Positions 36,973 through 48,150 of a stretch of 64,000 nucleotides of DNA are shown piece by piece. The position numbers and the translations under genes were made by a program. Position 1 is the stretch's first letter. The number at the start of each line of letters is the position of its first letter. The notes under the pieces are model-generated. The model was not told where the DNA came from. It ran no database searches and saw only the letters and a program-made list of their open reading frames with translations. The DNA comes from Paramecium sonneborni (taxonomy: Eukaryota > Ciliophora > Oligohymenophorea > Peniculida > Parameciidae): positions 625,441 through 689,440 of the forward strand of contig CAJJDN010000002.1 of NCBI GenBank assembly GCA_905182985.1. The letters are read 5' to 3'.

Positions 36973-37465
36973 GAAATAATAAAATGATTTACCAAATGCA
37001 ATTATAGAGACTTAAAAAATATATCATCTTCAAGCTCCAGATAAAGATTGTTTCTCTATATATCAATCTAATGGGATAATTACAGAACACAAATATTATT
37101 CAGGCTTTTAAACAGTACAAAAGAAAAAAATCATTAAACAACAACAAGAAATGAATCTTAACATTTATCTAGATATTTTATCGGATATTTCTAATTAAAT
37201 TAATAATAAATCAGCAAATTTAAAATTTTGTTTCCTTCCGAATAAAGAATAATAATTGAATTAAAAAAAATTTTATTCATAATTAATATATTCCATTACC
37301 TTTCAAAATGGATATCAATTTAAAGAGAAAGAAATTGATTAAACTATTTTAAGGATAAGTAAACAACTTGAATTAATTTGCTTGGATGTTTATAATAATG
37401 GAGATTAAGACTTAAAAAAATAGATCGATGAGTTATTCGATGAGTTTTTGGATTTTTTTATGTGA
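36971..37465 (+). CDS. Unrecognised helical protein
   Basis: 164 residues, intronless, starting MKQQNDLPNAIIETQKIY and ending with an acidic, aromatic helix (QIDELFDEFLDFFM). The content is balanced and protein-like but matches no family I know. It is convergent with the Q/N-rich gene, with stops 25 bp apart (37465 and 37491). Confidence 0.55.
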
Positions 37466-37490
37466 GTTGCAATTTATTAATTAGTTTTAT

Positions 37491-38769
37491 TCATTTTTTC
37501 ATTAGAATTTGCATTGCTTTTTGAATTTCAACATTAGCATCTAATTATTGAGCAACGTATTTAGATTTATAATTCTCAGCTGGTTTCCTTTCAAACTTAG
37601 TTTCATTAAATTTTGTTCTCAATTCAACTTCTGTTTAGACTTAATTTTATATTTACAATTATACTTTATTTATTCCTCTTGTATAACTCTTTAACTTATC
37701 TTTATTATGTTGTTTATCCAGGATTATTTGTTTATTATTAAATTTTTGATTTTTTAAATTCTACAAAATCTTAATATTCATTATCATCAATAATTTTTTA
37801 TTATTTTTTTGCAGCTTCTTTAAATCTCATGAATTCCAAATATTCTAAATCTAATTATTAATCTTCATTTTTTTATAAATTTACTTTCTTTTCTTCTTTT
37901 TGATTATTTTATGAAGGTAAAGGGGGTCTTGAACCTCTGTATTAATTATTCACATTATCTGATGATTATTAAGGGTAATTTTAAAATTGAAGATAATCTT
38001 GTTAATCTTAATAAGGCTATTGATAATAATATTAGTGAGGGTATTAAGGACCTTATTATTATTAATGGATATATTGATTAGGACATTGATTTTGTAATGG
38101 ATTATATTATTGTTATTAATATTATTATTATTATTAATATTATTATTATTAATATTAAATTGGATATTGGGAAGAAGGTAAATGCGGATGTGATTGTGGA
38201 ATAAAATTTTATTCTCTAAATGAATTTCTTCTTCTTTAATTATTATATTAATCTTAATAAGGATCCGGAATAATATCATCATATGATCTTTTTCTTTAAT
38301 AATTTTAATATTATGAATTAGGAGGTGGTGGTTAATAATTATTTAATTAAGGGGGAAGGTTTGCTTATTAATAAAAATGAGGATTATATTGTTATTATTA
38401 TAAATGATCTGGCTGATTATAGTTATTATAATAGTTTTACATTTGCATTTTAGGATATTATAACATATTAAGTGAAACCATGGCATTATCAATTTAATTT
38501 TGATGCCTTTAAATTTTGTCATAATAATTAACTTATGGTTAAAAAGGAATAGGAATATTATTTTAATAATAATATTCTAAAGGGTTATGATTATTGTATT
38601 ATTTTTATGAACCTCTTTCTAGTTATGCATAACTTGAATAGGCATTATATTTTCGAAATTCATTGAATTCATCCTTTGATGGTTATTATTCTTCTTCTTC
38701 CTCCTCATCTTCTTCTTCTTCTTCTTCCTCTTATTCACTTTCCAATTCTTAACTGTCTTCATCACTCAT
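37491..38769 (-). CDS. Q/N-rich prion-like protein with acidic N-terminus
   Basis: 417 residues after one 25-nt intron; the length divides exactly. It starts MSDEDSQELESE and continues with an unbroken acidic run of about 20 residues. A long low-complexity region of Gln, Asn, Tyr and Pro follows (about residues 60-320). It includes a Tyr-interrupted poly-Gln tract encoded by TAA-rich repeats at 38090-38165, and has the composition of prion-like domains. The C-terminal 100 residues are charged and probably helical (EDQQLDLEYLEFMRFKEAAK). Such proteins often form RNP condensates or act as transcription cofactors. No RNA-binding domain is visible, so the function is open. Confidence 0.75.
38090..38165 (-). 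repeat. Trinucleotide-type tract encoding poly-Gln
   Basis: A run of ATT/TTA units which, on the minus strand, is mostly TAA codons read as Gln. It lies inside the prion-like gene and is a likely site of length variation. Confidence 0.75.
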
Positions 38770-38805
38770 AATTTGAAAACAAAAATTGATTAAAACAATA
38801 AATTA

Positions 38806-39196
38806 ATGGAAGTTCATGAAAGTTATAGATCCTAGTTGGATTATAATTCAAGTTTTTTTGAGCCTAAGTATTTTCTAATGTCTATGATATTGTTATTCAT
38901 CCTTTATTTTATTTTAAAAAACACGAGTAATAGAAGAGAGCCAATAAAAGTATAATTATAATGTAATGATCAAGGATAGAGTTTGGAGAAAATTTGCATT
39001 TTCATATTAAGATATGATGAATACATTTGATAACACAGATAAGGAACTTCTTAAAAATACTTTTCATAATACAATTTTCAATACAAAACCATCAATGGTT
39101 TAAAATGATGTTAGAAAACTTAATAAAAAAAATCTTAATGTGTAATTTGATTTAAATAAAAATATTACACATTTATTCCAATATAATGGGTATTGA
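38806..39196 (+). CDS. Small single-pass membrane protein
   Basis: 121 residues after one 25-nt intron; the length divides exactly. A short polar N-terminus (MEVHESYRSQLDYNSS) is followed by one membrane helix (FLMSMILLFILYFIL) and a polar C-terminal tail. No family was recognised. It diverges from the prion-like gene with only 36 bp between the two start codons. Confidence 0.55.
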
Positions 39197-39373
39197 GATA
39201 AGCCAAACTGCTTGAGAAAATTATTAATTAAACAAACACTTAATTTATACAAATAATTTTTTATTACTTGAATATTTCTATAAAACTAAATTTATTAAAT
39301 ACCTTAATTGTATTAAGTTATTATATCTCATAATTCAATTTCATAACAGTCTAATAATTTGAATAGGATAAAA

Positions 39374-40595
39374 ATGTCCAAAGAAGTTGTATTAATAGAA
39401 TAAAATGTAAACTAAATAAAGTCCTCCTCTTTTTGAAATAGGTTGGTCTTGTTTTCATTTTTAATAATTGCATATAAGAAAATTAATAAATCTATAGAAT
39501 GGCTAATATAATCTAATAGGTGAGTTACTGTCCAATTTTAGATCAAATAGCAATTTATTATGATATCATACCAGAAGACATATAATGGATAGGGAATATG
39601 TAATACATCTCATTTTTATTCTGGCCTTTTTTGTATAAAGCCACTATTGAATATAACCATGTATTTAATTGGTATAATCATTGTTATAGGGTATATCTTA
39701 TTGATAACTTAAATTGAAAAGATTGAAGGATAATCATAGTAAAAAATTATGATAGGTTTTTTTTCATTGGAATTAGTGATGCTATGATTTTAATTTTAAA
39801 AAGTTCTTTCTAAAAATTTTTACTATTTATGAGAGATTGTTGGTAACAACTCTAAGCAATATGGTTTTTCTTCATTTTATTTTGATCTATTGGAAGTATA
39901 AGATATAATAAATAGTGAAATGAATTGATGATCGCAATTTTAATTCGATTGAAGCATTTATCTATTATAGTTTTTTAGAAATAGACCTCCTCATCCAGCC
40001 TCAAACTTGGATATATCAAACATAAATATAGTAAAAGAAACAATAAGAAAGTCTACTCTGAAATGATTACGAGGAAACAATCAATAATAGGCTGAATGAC
40101 TTTAGGGAATTGTAAATCAATAAATATTACTTAAAGTTATAGGATTTGGCTGAGTTTAAACAACTATCATATCCTTTGAATTATTTTATTTTGGTTATAC
40201 TTAAGTAATAAATAAATAATAATAATTTATATAGGCAGAAGTTGCAATCAATGGAACTGTCTATCAAATTTCTGAAGTTGCATTTGGCTTTTGAGAATCA
40301 AAAAAATTAGATTCAATAACCAAATAAATAATCTAACTTGATTATGACAGATATATAAAATCTTTATTATTATAGGAATGATCTCTTTAATTGTAGAAGA
40401 ATTTGTCATTGAATATTTGAATTTGCATTAAATTATTCAATTGTTTTGCCTGAATTCAAATGATTTGGATTATGATTAGGATGTCTAACTATTACTCTAG
40501 ATTATTTATATATCTTATTAAATTATAAAGCAAAGTATCGAAGAATTGAATAAGAAATTTGATATTATTAATTATAAATAATAATTTTTGTAAAT
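39374..40595 (+). pseudogene. Decayed FLVCR-like major-facilitator transporter
   Basis: Fragments of a membrane transporter occur in succession but are broken by many TGA codons and frame changes. The early segment (SYCPILDQIAIYYDI then IQWIGNMQYISFLFWPFLY) matches the first helices of FLVCR/DIRC2-type facilitators. NRPPHPASNLD resembles the loop typical of that group. Later hydrophobic fragments continue to about 40500. Short introns do not repair it, so I read it as a pseudogene. Assignment to FLVCR is by pattern only. Confidence 0.45.
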
Positions 40596-42837
40596 ATGGA
40601 AAATAAGCCAATCAAAATTTTTGGAATGAGTATAAACATTTTAATCTCTACTTTTCTTGCTCTTACAGAATGTTATATTAATAAAATTTCAGATTCAATC
40701 ATTATGGATATTGTTTTAATTATCTGTGGAACTTTTTTCTCCTGGATTTTTATCACTTAAAAATTAGGATGGAAGTAGGGTAAAAACTTAAATATGACTT
40801 TAGGAGATATATCGCCTTTTTTTTTTTGGACTTTGGCCATAAAGAGAATTATTCTTGTTGGAATTTACAGAAGCGAGTTTATTTATTTTTTATTTGGGTT
40901 CCTACATGGAATCTACTCAAGTAAATTAGAAATTAAAGATAAAAAGAGGTATTATTTGAAAGCTAAAACTACTTTTCAAGTTTTACTGACTATGGTTTTA
41001 ATCATTTTTAACTTTCTAACTAATACTATTCAACATCAAATAGTTTTAATCATCTTTTATATTATTCTATTTTTTCTAATAGGAATTTATGAAAATATAG
41101 AAATTTATACAAATGATTTAAAATAAGAAGATTGTATTATTGATTAAAGAAATACTTAAGCAGAATTAAAAAAATGCTAAACAATTATTTAATAATATTA
41201 ATCGACTACATCACTTTGGGAATAATTTAATAATCTAACTGATGATTGGATTTGCTAAATTGAAATCACCAATTGTACTTTCCATCATTGTTGGGAAATT
41301 AAAGGTTAAAGCTTTGTTTTATAGAGATTTTTAAAGGAAAATAAAGCAAATATACGTTAATTTTTTAACAATCTTTATATTTTTGGTGAATCATAAAATT
41401 TATCGCAATCCGTAATAGATGAAAACAATACATTTTTAAATTGGTTAGAGAAAAATTATTTATAACTAAATTCTAATAATGGATAAAATTTTTAGAAATA
41501 AAAATTATTTTAAGATGGATCAGATTCCCACTAATAATAATTTTACGAAGATCAATAATCAATAATATCGCCTTAAAATGATGGAAGATTTATGTTCTAA
41601 AAGGATTAAATCTTAGATCATCCTGCTTTCTCAGCAACTCCTTTAAATATGGAATTAAAAGAATCCACTCAGAAGACATTATTGTAATGTTAATTATGTC
41701 TTAATTAAATAAAACTTAATTTAAGTCTTACAATATTTTTAGTTGATGATGATCGATGTACTGAAAAGAAATAATAGACAATTATTATCCATATGAAAAA
41801 TCTTTAAAAAAATGAAATTTTAGAATAATAAAGACTCATATTTTATAAATTTGTTAGAAGGATGGCAAATCAATCAGGCTAAATGCTTAAACAAGTTATT
41901 CTTATGAAAAAATCCATGTAGTTCTAATTAACGTATTTATTATAAATTAAGTGAAAGATAATTCGATAAGATCAAGTCTGTATCGTTTTGTGATGATAAT
42001 ACATTCGGTAAATAAGAATTTAAGCAAGTTCATTAAAATATTCCAAATGAATCACAAAGATAAAATACAAATTAAAAAATTACTGCTTCTCTTAGCCACA
42101 ATCATGATAGTTTGGATGAGAACTTTTAAAAATTATCAATATGTTATTTCTAAAAATTATAAGAAAATCTTAAGTATTTAGAAAAACTAAATTTCGATCT
42201 AATAATAATGAAATAAAACAATTTTAATTTCTTTGAAATATATAGTATTCCTTCATTAGATATTGAATAATTTAATATATTAACAAGTATTAATATTGTC
42301 AAAGAAATTTTTTAATAGAATCCTTTCTTAAGTCAGCACAACATCATAATTTCTTAAGAGATAAATAATGAAGATTAATTGATAATATAATCTGATAAAA
42401 GAAAAATTAAATAAATTTTAATTAATATTATTAACAATTCTATTGAAAAATTTGAAAATTCATAAACTTAATAAAATTAATCAATCTAATAATCAGATCT
42501 AAAACCCTAAAATATAATAACTATTAAAACATAATGTGATATTGATAAGATTATTATAGAAATCTCAGATAATTTTGGTGGTGTAGATTAAGAATAGCTT
42601 AACAATAGATTAAATGATTGCAAATTTGGTTTATCAACTTGCAAAAAAATTTTAAGATATTTAGCATATGATCCTAAAAAACCTTTGGAAATTATAAATT
42701 ATGAAAAAAGCTCTACTGGGGTAAAAGGTACAATTGTTAAATTTATTTTACCAAAATTAAGAGATAATTTTTAACTATTCGAAGAAAGTAAACAATCCGA
42801 TTCCTTGACAATTAGTATAATAAGAGAGAAATTTTGA
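40596..42837 (+). CDS. Membrane-bound histidine kinase-like protein
   Basis: 740 residues after one 19-nt intron (near 41931-41949); the length divides exactly. The N-terminal 200 residues hold about six hydrophobic helices (ILISTFLALTECYI, IIMDIVLIICGTFF, IYFLFGFLHGIYS, FQVLLTMVLIIFNF, IVLIIFYIILFFLIG). A cytosolic region of about 300 residues follows without a recognised domain. A weak dimerisation/H-box-like segment (TASLSHNHDSLDENF) precedes a HATPase domain: N box ILINIINNSIEKF, G1 ISDNFGGVDQ, G2 KFGLSTCKKIL and TGVKGTIVKFILP. Histidine kinases occur in ciliates. A receiver domain is not visible, so phosphotransfer would need a separate partner. Kinase activity is plausible but the H box is divergent. 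Confidence 0.77.
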
Positions 42838-42996
42838 TCATATTTTTTAATTGTATTATTTTTCTGTATAATGATTTTTCTATTTTTAAAAATTCAAATC
42901 TCAAATTTTTATTGAAATATACCATGACTTAATCTTTCATTTTCTCATCTAAATTTGTTTTAAATTAAATTATTATATTTTAGGTAATTTTAAACT

Positions 42997-43989
42997 ATCA
43001 TTTAAAAATAAAAATATCAACTAAAAACGAATATTAATAAATTTAAAATTAAAAAATACTTTTCATTATTTTAAAAAAAGAGGCAAATGAAGGCAATTTT
43101 ATTAAAAAAACTAGTCGAATGATGAATAAACATATAGTTTATAAAACAATTAATTGATCAAAAACAAAGAATTTGCTATCACAAACTAAACTCAATATGG
43201 AAGTGTTTGTAAATTTTAAGAGGGACGCTTTTCAATTCTAATTTTTGAAACCTCTAAATATTTTGGTAATGAGAACTTTTTTCTTATCTAATTAAATTGT
43301 TTTTAATCTTGGTCTTTTAGGAGATTACACATTTCTTTTGCACAAGTTCTAATGTCAATTTCATTTAAACCAGTTATTGATACCATCTAATCTTAACTCC
43401 ATGAGGGATGAATTCTTCTGATTTTATGAACTAAATAAATAGCTGCACTTGCTAAAACATTATTTGAATATTAAATCATAGAATATTCTAATAAAGATAG
43501 TTCTATTAAGAATCTAGTGATAATTTTTACATGTATAAAAATAATTTAAAAAAAAAATGTATTTTGTTATAAATATGATGTATTTTATCAATAAAAAATA
43601 TTTGAATTCAGAAAATATAATTAAAAAAGTTAAATTAAATAATTTTACTTTAAATCCTAATTACAAAAATAACACCTGCAAAGCATAAAATTTTTTTACT
43701 CCAATTTAGCTGTTCCCTAGTAAATGTTTAGCATTCTATAAGGACTAGTGGTTAATAAATCAAAAGAGAATAATGATATAATTTTTCCCTCTGCTTCTAG
43801 AATTTCTTCTTTAATATAAGCATTATCACAAACATACACTAAATCTCTTACATGAGGAACTGAGTATACTTCTTCCTATTTAGATGCTATAAATAATGCT
43901 GCAACTCCATATAATTAAAATTTAGATTTTGGTATTTAAAATTATTCAAGTATTCTCAAATTTAGGTAATAAATACCTATCAACTATTG
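42997..43989. repeat. Direct repeat A, copy 1 (likely assembly duplication)
   Basis: Appears identical, at every point I compared, to 44106-45098, offset 1,109 bases, and ends exactly at a run of Ns. It contains the 3' part of the cyclin gene (43192-43989, minus strand). An unmerged contig overlap is the simplest explanation. Confidence 0.85.
43192..43989 (-). pseudogene. Truncated duplicate of cyclin 3' part (artefact copy)
   Basis: Same sequence as the cyclin at 44301-45098, cut by the N gap. It lacks the N-terminal half and is best regarded as an assembly copy, not a second gene. Confidence 0.75.
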
Positions 43990-44105
43990 NNNNNNNNNNN
44001 NNNNNNNNNNNNNNNNNNNNNNNNNNNNNNNNNNNNNNNNNNNNNNNNNNNNNNNNNNNNNNNNNNNNNNNNNNNNNNNNNNNNNNNNNNNNNNNNNNNN
44101 NNNNN
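43990..44105. other. Assembly gap (116 Ns)
   Basis: A run of Ns between the two copies of direct repeat A. Confidence 0.99.
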
Positions 44106-45098
44106 ATCATTTAAAAATAAAAATATCAACTAAAAACGAATATTAATAAATTTAAAATTAAAAAATACTTTTCATTATTTTAAAAAAAGAGGCAAATGAA
44201 GGCAATTTTATTAAAAAAACTAGTCGAATGATGAATAAACATATAGTTTATAAAACAATTAATTGATCAAAAACAAAGAATTTGCTATCACAAACTAAAC
44301 TCAATATGGAAGTGTTTGTAAATTTTAAGAGGGACGCTTTTCAATTCTAATTTTTGAAACCTCTAAATATTTTGGTAATGAGAACTTTTTTCTTATCTAA
44401 TTAAATTGTTTTTAATCTTGGTCTTTTAGGAGATTACACATTTCTTTTGCACAAGTTCTAATGTCAATTTCATTTAAACCAGTTATTGATACCATCTAAT
44501 CTTAACTCCATGAGGGATGAATTCTTCTGATTTTATGAACTAAATAAATAGCTGCACTTGCTAAAACATTATTTGAATATTAAATCATAGAATATTCTAA
44601 TAAAGATAGTTCTATTAAGAATCTAGTGATAATTTTTACATGTATAAAAATAATTTAAAAAAAAAATGTATTTTGTTATAAATATGATGTATTTTATCAA
44701 TAAAAAATATTTGAATTCAGAAAATATAATTAAAAAAGTTAAATTAAATAATTTTACTTTAAATCCTAATTACAAAAATAACACCTGCAAAGCATAAAAT
44801 TTTTTTACTCCAATTTAGCTGTTCCCTAGTAAATGTTTAGCATTCTATAAGGACTAGTGGTTAATAAATCAAAAGAGAATAATGATATAATTTTTCCCTC
44901 TGCTTCTAGAATTTCTTCTTTAATATAAGCATTATCACAAACATACACTAAATCTCTTACATGAGGAACTGAGTATACTTCTTCCTATTTAGATGCTATA
45001 AATAATGCTGCAACTCCATATAATTAAAATTTAGATTTTGGTATTTAAAATTATTCAAGTATTCTCAAATTTAGGTAATAAATACCTATCAACTATTG
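44106..45098. repeat. Direct repeat A, copy 2
   Basis: Second copy of the 993-base repeat, continuing directly into the 5' half of the cyclin gene, so this copy is the one in true context. Confidence 0.85.
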
Positions 45099-45652
45099 AA
45101 ATTGTTAAAAAAAGTGTTTCTGGGTCTCATTTGAATTTATGATGAACATCTACTAACCAATCCAGTAAAATACTGCGCATTTTTTCTGTTATTTCTATTT
45201 GAAATTGGAACGCAGTCTATTTAAAATTGGATTTACACTAAATTAAGTATATTCATTACAGTTCTATCTTTCATATATGTGACAATTTCATTTTTATATG
45301 CATTTACTAATTGAGGATTTTTATTTTTTAAAGGTAATTTAAATGTTTTATTTGTTAAAATTTCAGTGTCTCCACTTGTTATACTCAGATTTCTTCCATT
45401 TCTAAAAGGCATGGGTATATTTGAGTCTGTTTTTACTCTTTAAAAACCCTCTCTTGTTCTATTGCTTTAATCTTCATTTAAGTTTAATTAAGGTTTTTAA
45501 GGAGGAATCATAGAATGAAATGAATTTGATTTTGATGATTTTTCTCTTAAGGCTAGAGAGGATTATACTCTTTAATGTTTAGATGCGTTGTAAAAATTTT
45601 CTTTTTAGTAATCGGCAATACAAAATAATTTTGGAATTTAATTTGCTTTCAT
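44301..45652 (-). CDS. A/B-type cyclin with one in-frame TGA
   Basis: The first cyclin fold reads EITEKMRSILLDWLVDVHHKFK, then DPETLFLTISIVDR, LQLYGV-like KFQLYGVAALFIASKQEE, and FSFDLLTTSPYRMLN. The second fold reads RFLIELSLLEYSMIQYSNNVLASAAIYL, with the WSQ/ITGL region after it. Mitotic cyclins bind and activate CDKs. A 22-nt intron inside the first fold restores frame. Two oddities exist: a TGA at about 45130 between HHKFK and DPETL, where Leu or Met is conserved, and a non-coding stretch of 162 nt (44623-44784) between the two folds that must be removed as an intron. The start ATG at 45652 gives MKANQIPKLFCIAD. Confidence 0.8.
44623..44784 (-). other. Unusually long intron in the cyclin gene
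   Basis: GT...AG bounded, 162 nt, very A+T rich, with stops in the coding frame. It joins the codons for ...MLC and RFLIELS. Other introns in this window are mostly 18-35 nt. Confidence 0.65.
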
Positions 45653-46315
45653 TTGAATATAAATTATTAACGAAAAAAAATATTATTTAATTTAATGAAT
45701 AATATTCATTTTATTTTATTTTTTTCTCCTATTTTACCCAACATAAATTGTAAAAATGTTTAAGCTTTAAATGAGTAAATGACTGTTTGATGAATATAAT
45801 TAAATGTAAAAAATGATAATTAAAATTATTAAAGAATTACAAATAGTATCAAGTTTTTACTTTAGTAAGTTTATTTACTGTTTCTGCAATTTAAGGATAC
45901 TTTCTTAATTTTAGAGAATGCATTCTAAAAAGATAAATCTTTTTTAACAAAAATAATTTATACTTTTTTTTTCAATAAAATCATCAATCTTCTATAAATA
46001 TTATCAATTTTTCCCTTCAACCTAATTAATTAAGAATGTTATTTAAATTTGTTTCATTTTACCTTTAATCCATATTTTTTCATTTTTATTTTTATTTTCA
46101 GAAGCTTCTAATGAATTTATAGCTGATTTCTATTTTCAAAAAATGCCCAATTTTAGTAGCCAAATGAAATTTGCTTATGGATAAATTGCTTCGCTCTACA
46201 TGTAAAACTTTCTTGTTAAACAAAAAATTTTTGTTAAATCAATTTTGGCTCAGATTTTAGATTGGTTCACTTTTATTTGCAACTATCTAATAGAGGTACA
46301 ATTTTGCCAACTGAA
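45653..46315. other. A+T-rich intergenic region
   Basis: About 660 bases upstream of the cyclin gene. No feature I can support. Confidence 0.45.
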
Positions 46316-46800
46316 TGCTCAAAGCAAGATCAAATCAATGACCTCAAGAAAAAGATGAGCTAAGGATAAAGTAAATTAAGATTAAATTATATGAATAAGT
46401 AAATCCAAATAAATAGTTGATAAGTTTAAAATTAAGAGAAATTTGAAGATTAAGAAGAAAAAGTTAAAACTTAAAATGCTTGTAATTAACCTACAAAATT
46501 AGAAATGCGCAAAGGAATAAAAATGTAAATTCTATTAAAAAGTCATAATTGCACAAATTTTTTCCTAGAGCTTACTTTGATTCTTATGATTTTAAAAAAG
46601 CATTACCTAGTTTAGTTGTTAAAAGAGTAACAATTGATGAAGCTTTGTCATGCAATCAGCTATTAAAATCTTAAAAAAGGAATAAAACAGCAACCAAAAA
46701 ATTAATTTTAAAAATAAAGATCAAGATATTATTAAACTACTTAGTTACTATTATTTTAAAGATATTTAATTCCCAGAAATAAGTTTTATTAAATAAAATT
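46316..46800 (+). CDS. Possible short gene, exons unresolved
   Basis: Protein-like frames on the plus strand, including HKFFPRAYFDSYDFKKALPS and LVVKRVTIDEALSCNQ, separated by probable 18-21-nt introns near 46520 and 46480. I could not join them into a single consistent frame with a start and stop. No domain recognised. It overlaps the beginning of direct repeat B. Confidence 0.3.
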
Positions 46801-48149
46801 AGAAAAATTTGAAATGAAATCATTTATAATAAAAAAAAATATAAGTTTAATTTTAGACTTAAGTAATATCTAAAATAATCAATAAATAGTAATTACAGAA
46901 AAGATTAGTATATTGTAAATCTGAAAGACATTAATGTCCCATTTTTTGTTCATGCTTTTTCTGGTTTTCAAAGATAAAAATATCTGAAGCATTCATATCG
47001 TCATGAAATGAAAATGAAGAGAAGCAGATAAAATTAATAATGTGGTTAAGATTAATAGGATAAAAGGGAATTGAATAGCTAGTGAATTTTGGAAATAAAA
47101 ATGTTAATTAATTATGTAATAAAGCGAATAGGAACAATAAAAGGAGTAAAAAATTACTCAAAATGAGATACCTGATTTAATTATTAATCCTTATGAAGTG
47201 GTGAACAATTCTAAGAAGCAAATAGACTATGATAAGTTGATCCAATCGTTCGGTTGTTAGAGAATAGAGCAAAATCACTTAGAGCGCATACAAGCCTTAA
47301 CTTAAAAGCCTGTGCATCATTATTTAAGACGTGGAATTTTCTTTTCACATCGAGACCTAAATTAAGTATTAGATGCTTATGAAGCTGGAAAAGGGTTCTA
47401 TTTGTACACAGGGAGAGGACCATCAGGAGATTCAATGCATGTTGGACATTTGATGCCATTTATATTTACTAAATATTTATAGGAGGCCTTTGATGTACCA
47501 GTAGTGATTGAATTGTCAGATGATGAGAAGTTTTTCCATAAAAGTGAAACAACTTTGGAGGAATATCAAAGATATGGATATGAAAATGCAAAAGACATAA
47601 TAGCATGTGGATTTGATGTGAACAAAACATTCATTTTCCTAAGCTCAAAATATGCAGGTCACATGTACCATAATATTTGTAAATTTCAACATGCGATAAC
47701 CTATTCATAATTAAGAGGAATATTTGGTTTAAATGAATCTGATAATTGTGGGAAAGTTGCTTATCCTGCAGTTTAAGCTGCTCCATCTTTGTCTTCATCT
47801 TTTAGACACATTTTCGGAAAGGATGAAGTTATGTGTTTAGTTCCTCAAGGCATAGATCAAGACCCATATTTTAGAATGACTAGAGATGTATGCTATAAAC
47901 TCAAGGTTCCTAAAACTGGATGTATTCATTCCCAATTCCTACCAGGATTACATGGATTCGGTACAAAAATGGGAACTACAGATCCTACATCTGCCATCTT
48001 CTTAACAGATAGTCCAAAAGAAATTGAAGAAAAAGTTCTCTATTTTATTTATTTAATTAGATCAAAAAACATGCATTGTCTGGTGGAGGTATGACTAAAA
48101 AAGAACATCAAGAAAAAGGAGCTGATCTTACTGTCGATGTTCCATATCA
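46737..48149. repeat. Direct repeat B, copy 1 (likely assembly duplication)
   Basis: 1,413 bases matching 48151-49563 at every point compared (offset 1,414), separated by a single N at 48150. It includes most of the tryptophanyl-tRNA synthetase gene. A failed contig merge is the simplest reading. Confidence 0.9.
47114..48149 (+). pseudogene. Truncated duplicate of tryptophanyl-tRNA synthetase (artefact copy)
   Basis: Same sequence as 48528-49563, cut at the N, so it lacks the C-terminal 75 residues. It should not be counted as a second gene. Confidence 0.8.
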
Positions 48150-48150
48150 N

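Noticed and set aside
45045..45085. Second in-frame TGA in the cyclin box
   Set aside because: A 22-nt GT..AG intron removes it and yields a normal cyclin sequence (VDRILEQFQIPKSKFQL).
43192..45652. Two adjacent cyclin genes
   Set aside because: The first is a fragment of the second within the duplicated block beside the N gap.
47211..47459. Minus-strand frame opposite the synthetase
   Set aside because: Antisense shadow of a strongly conserved coding region; no independent support.
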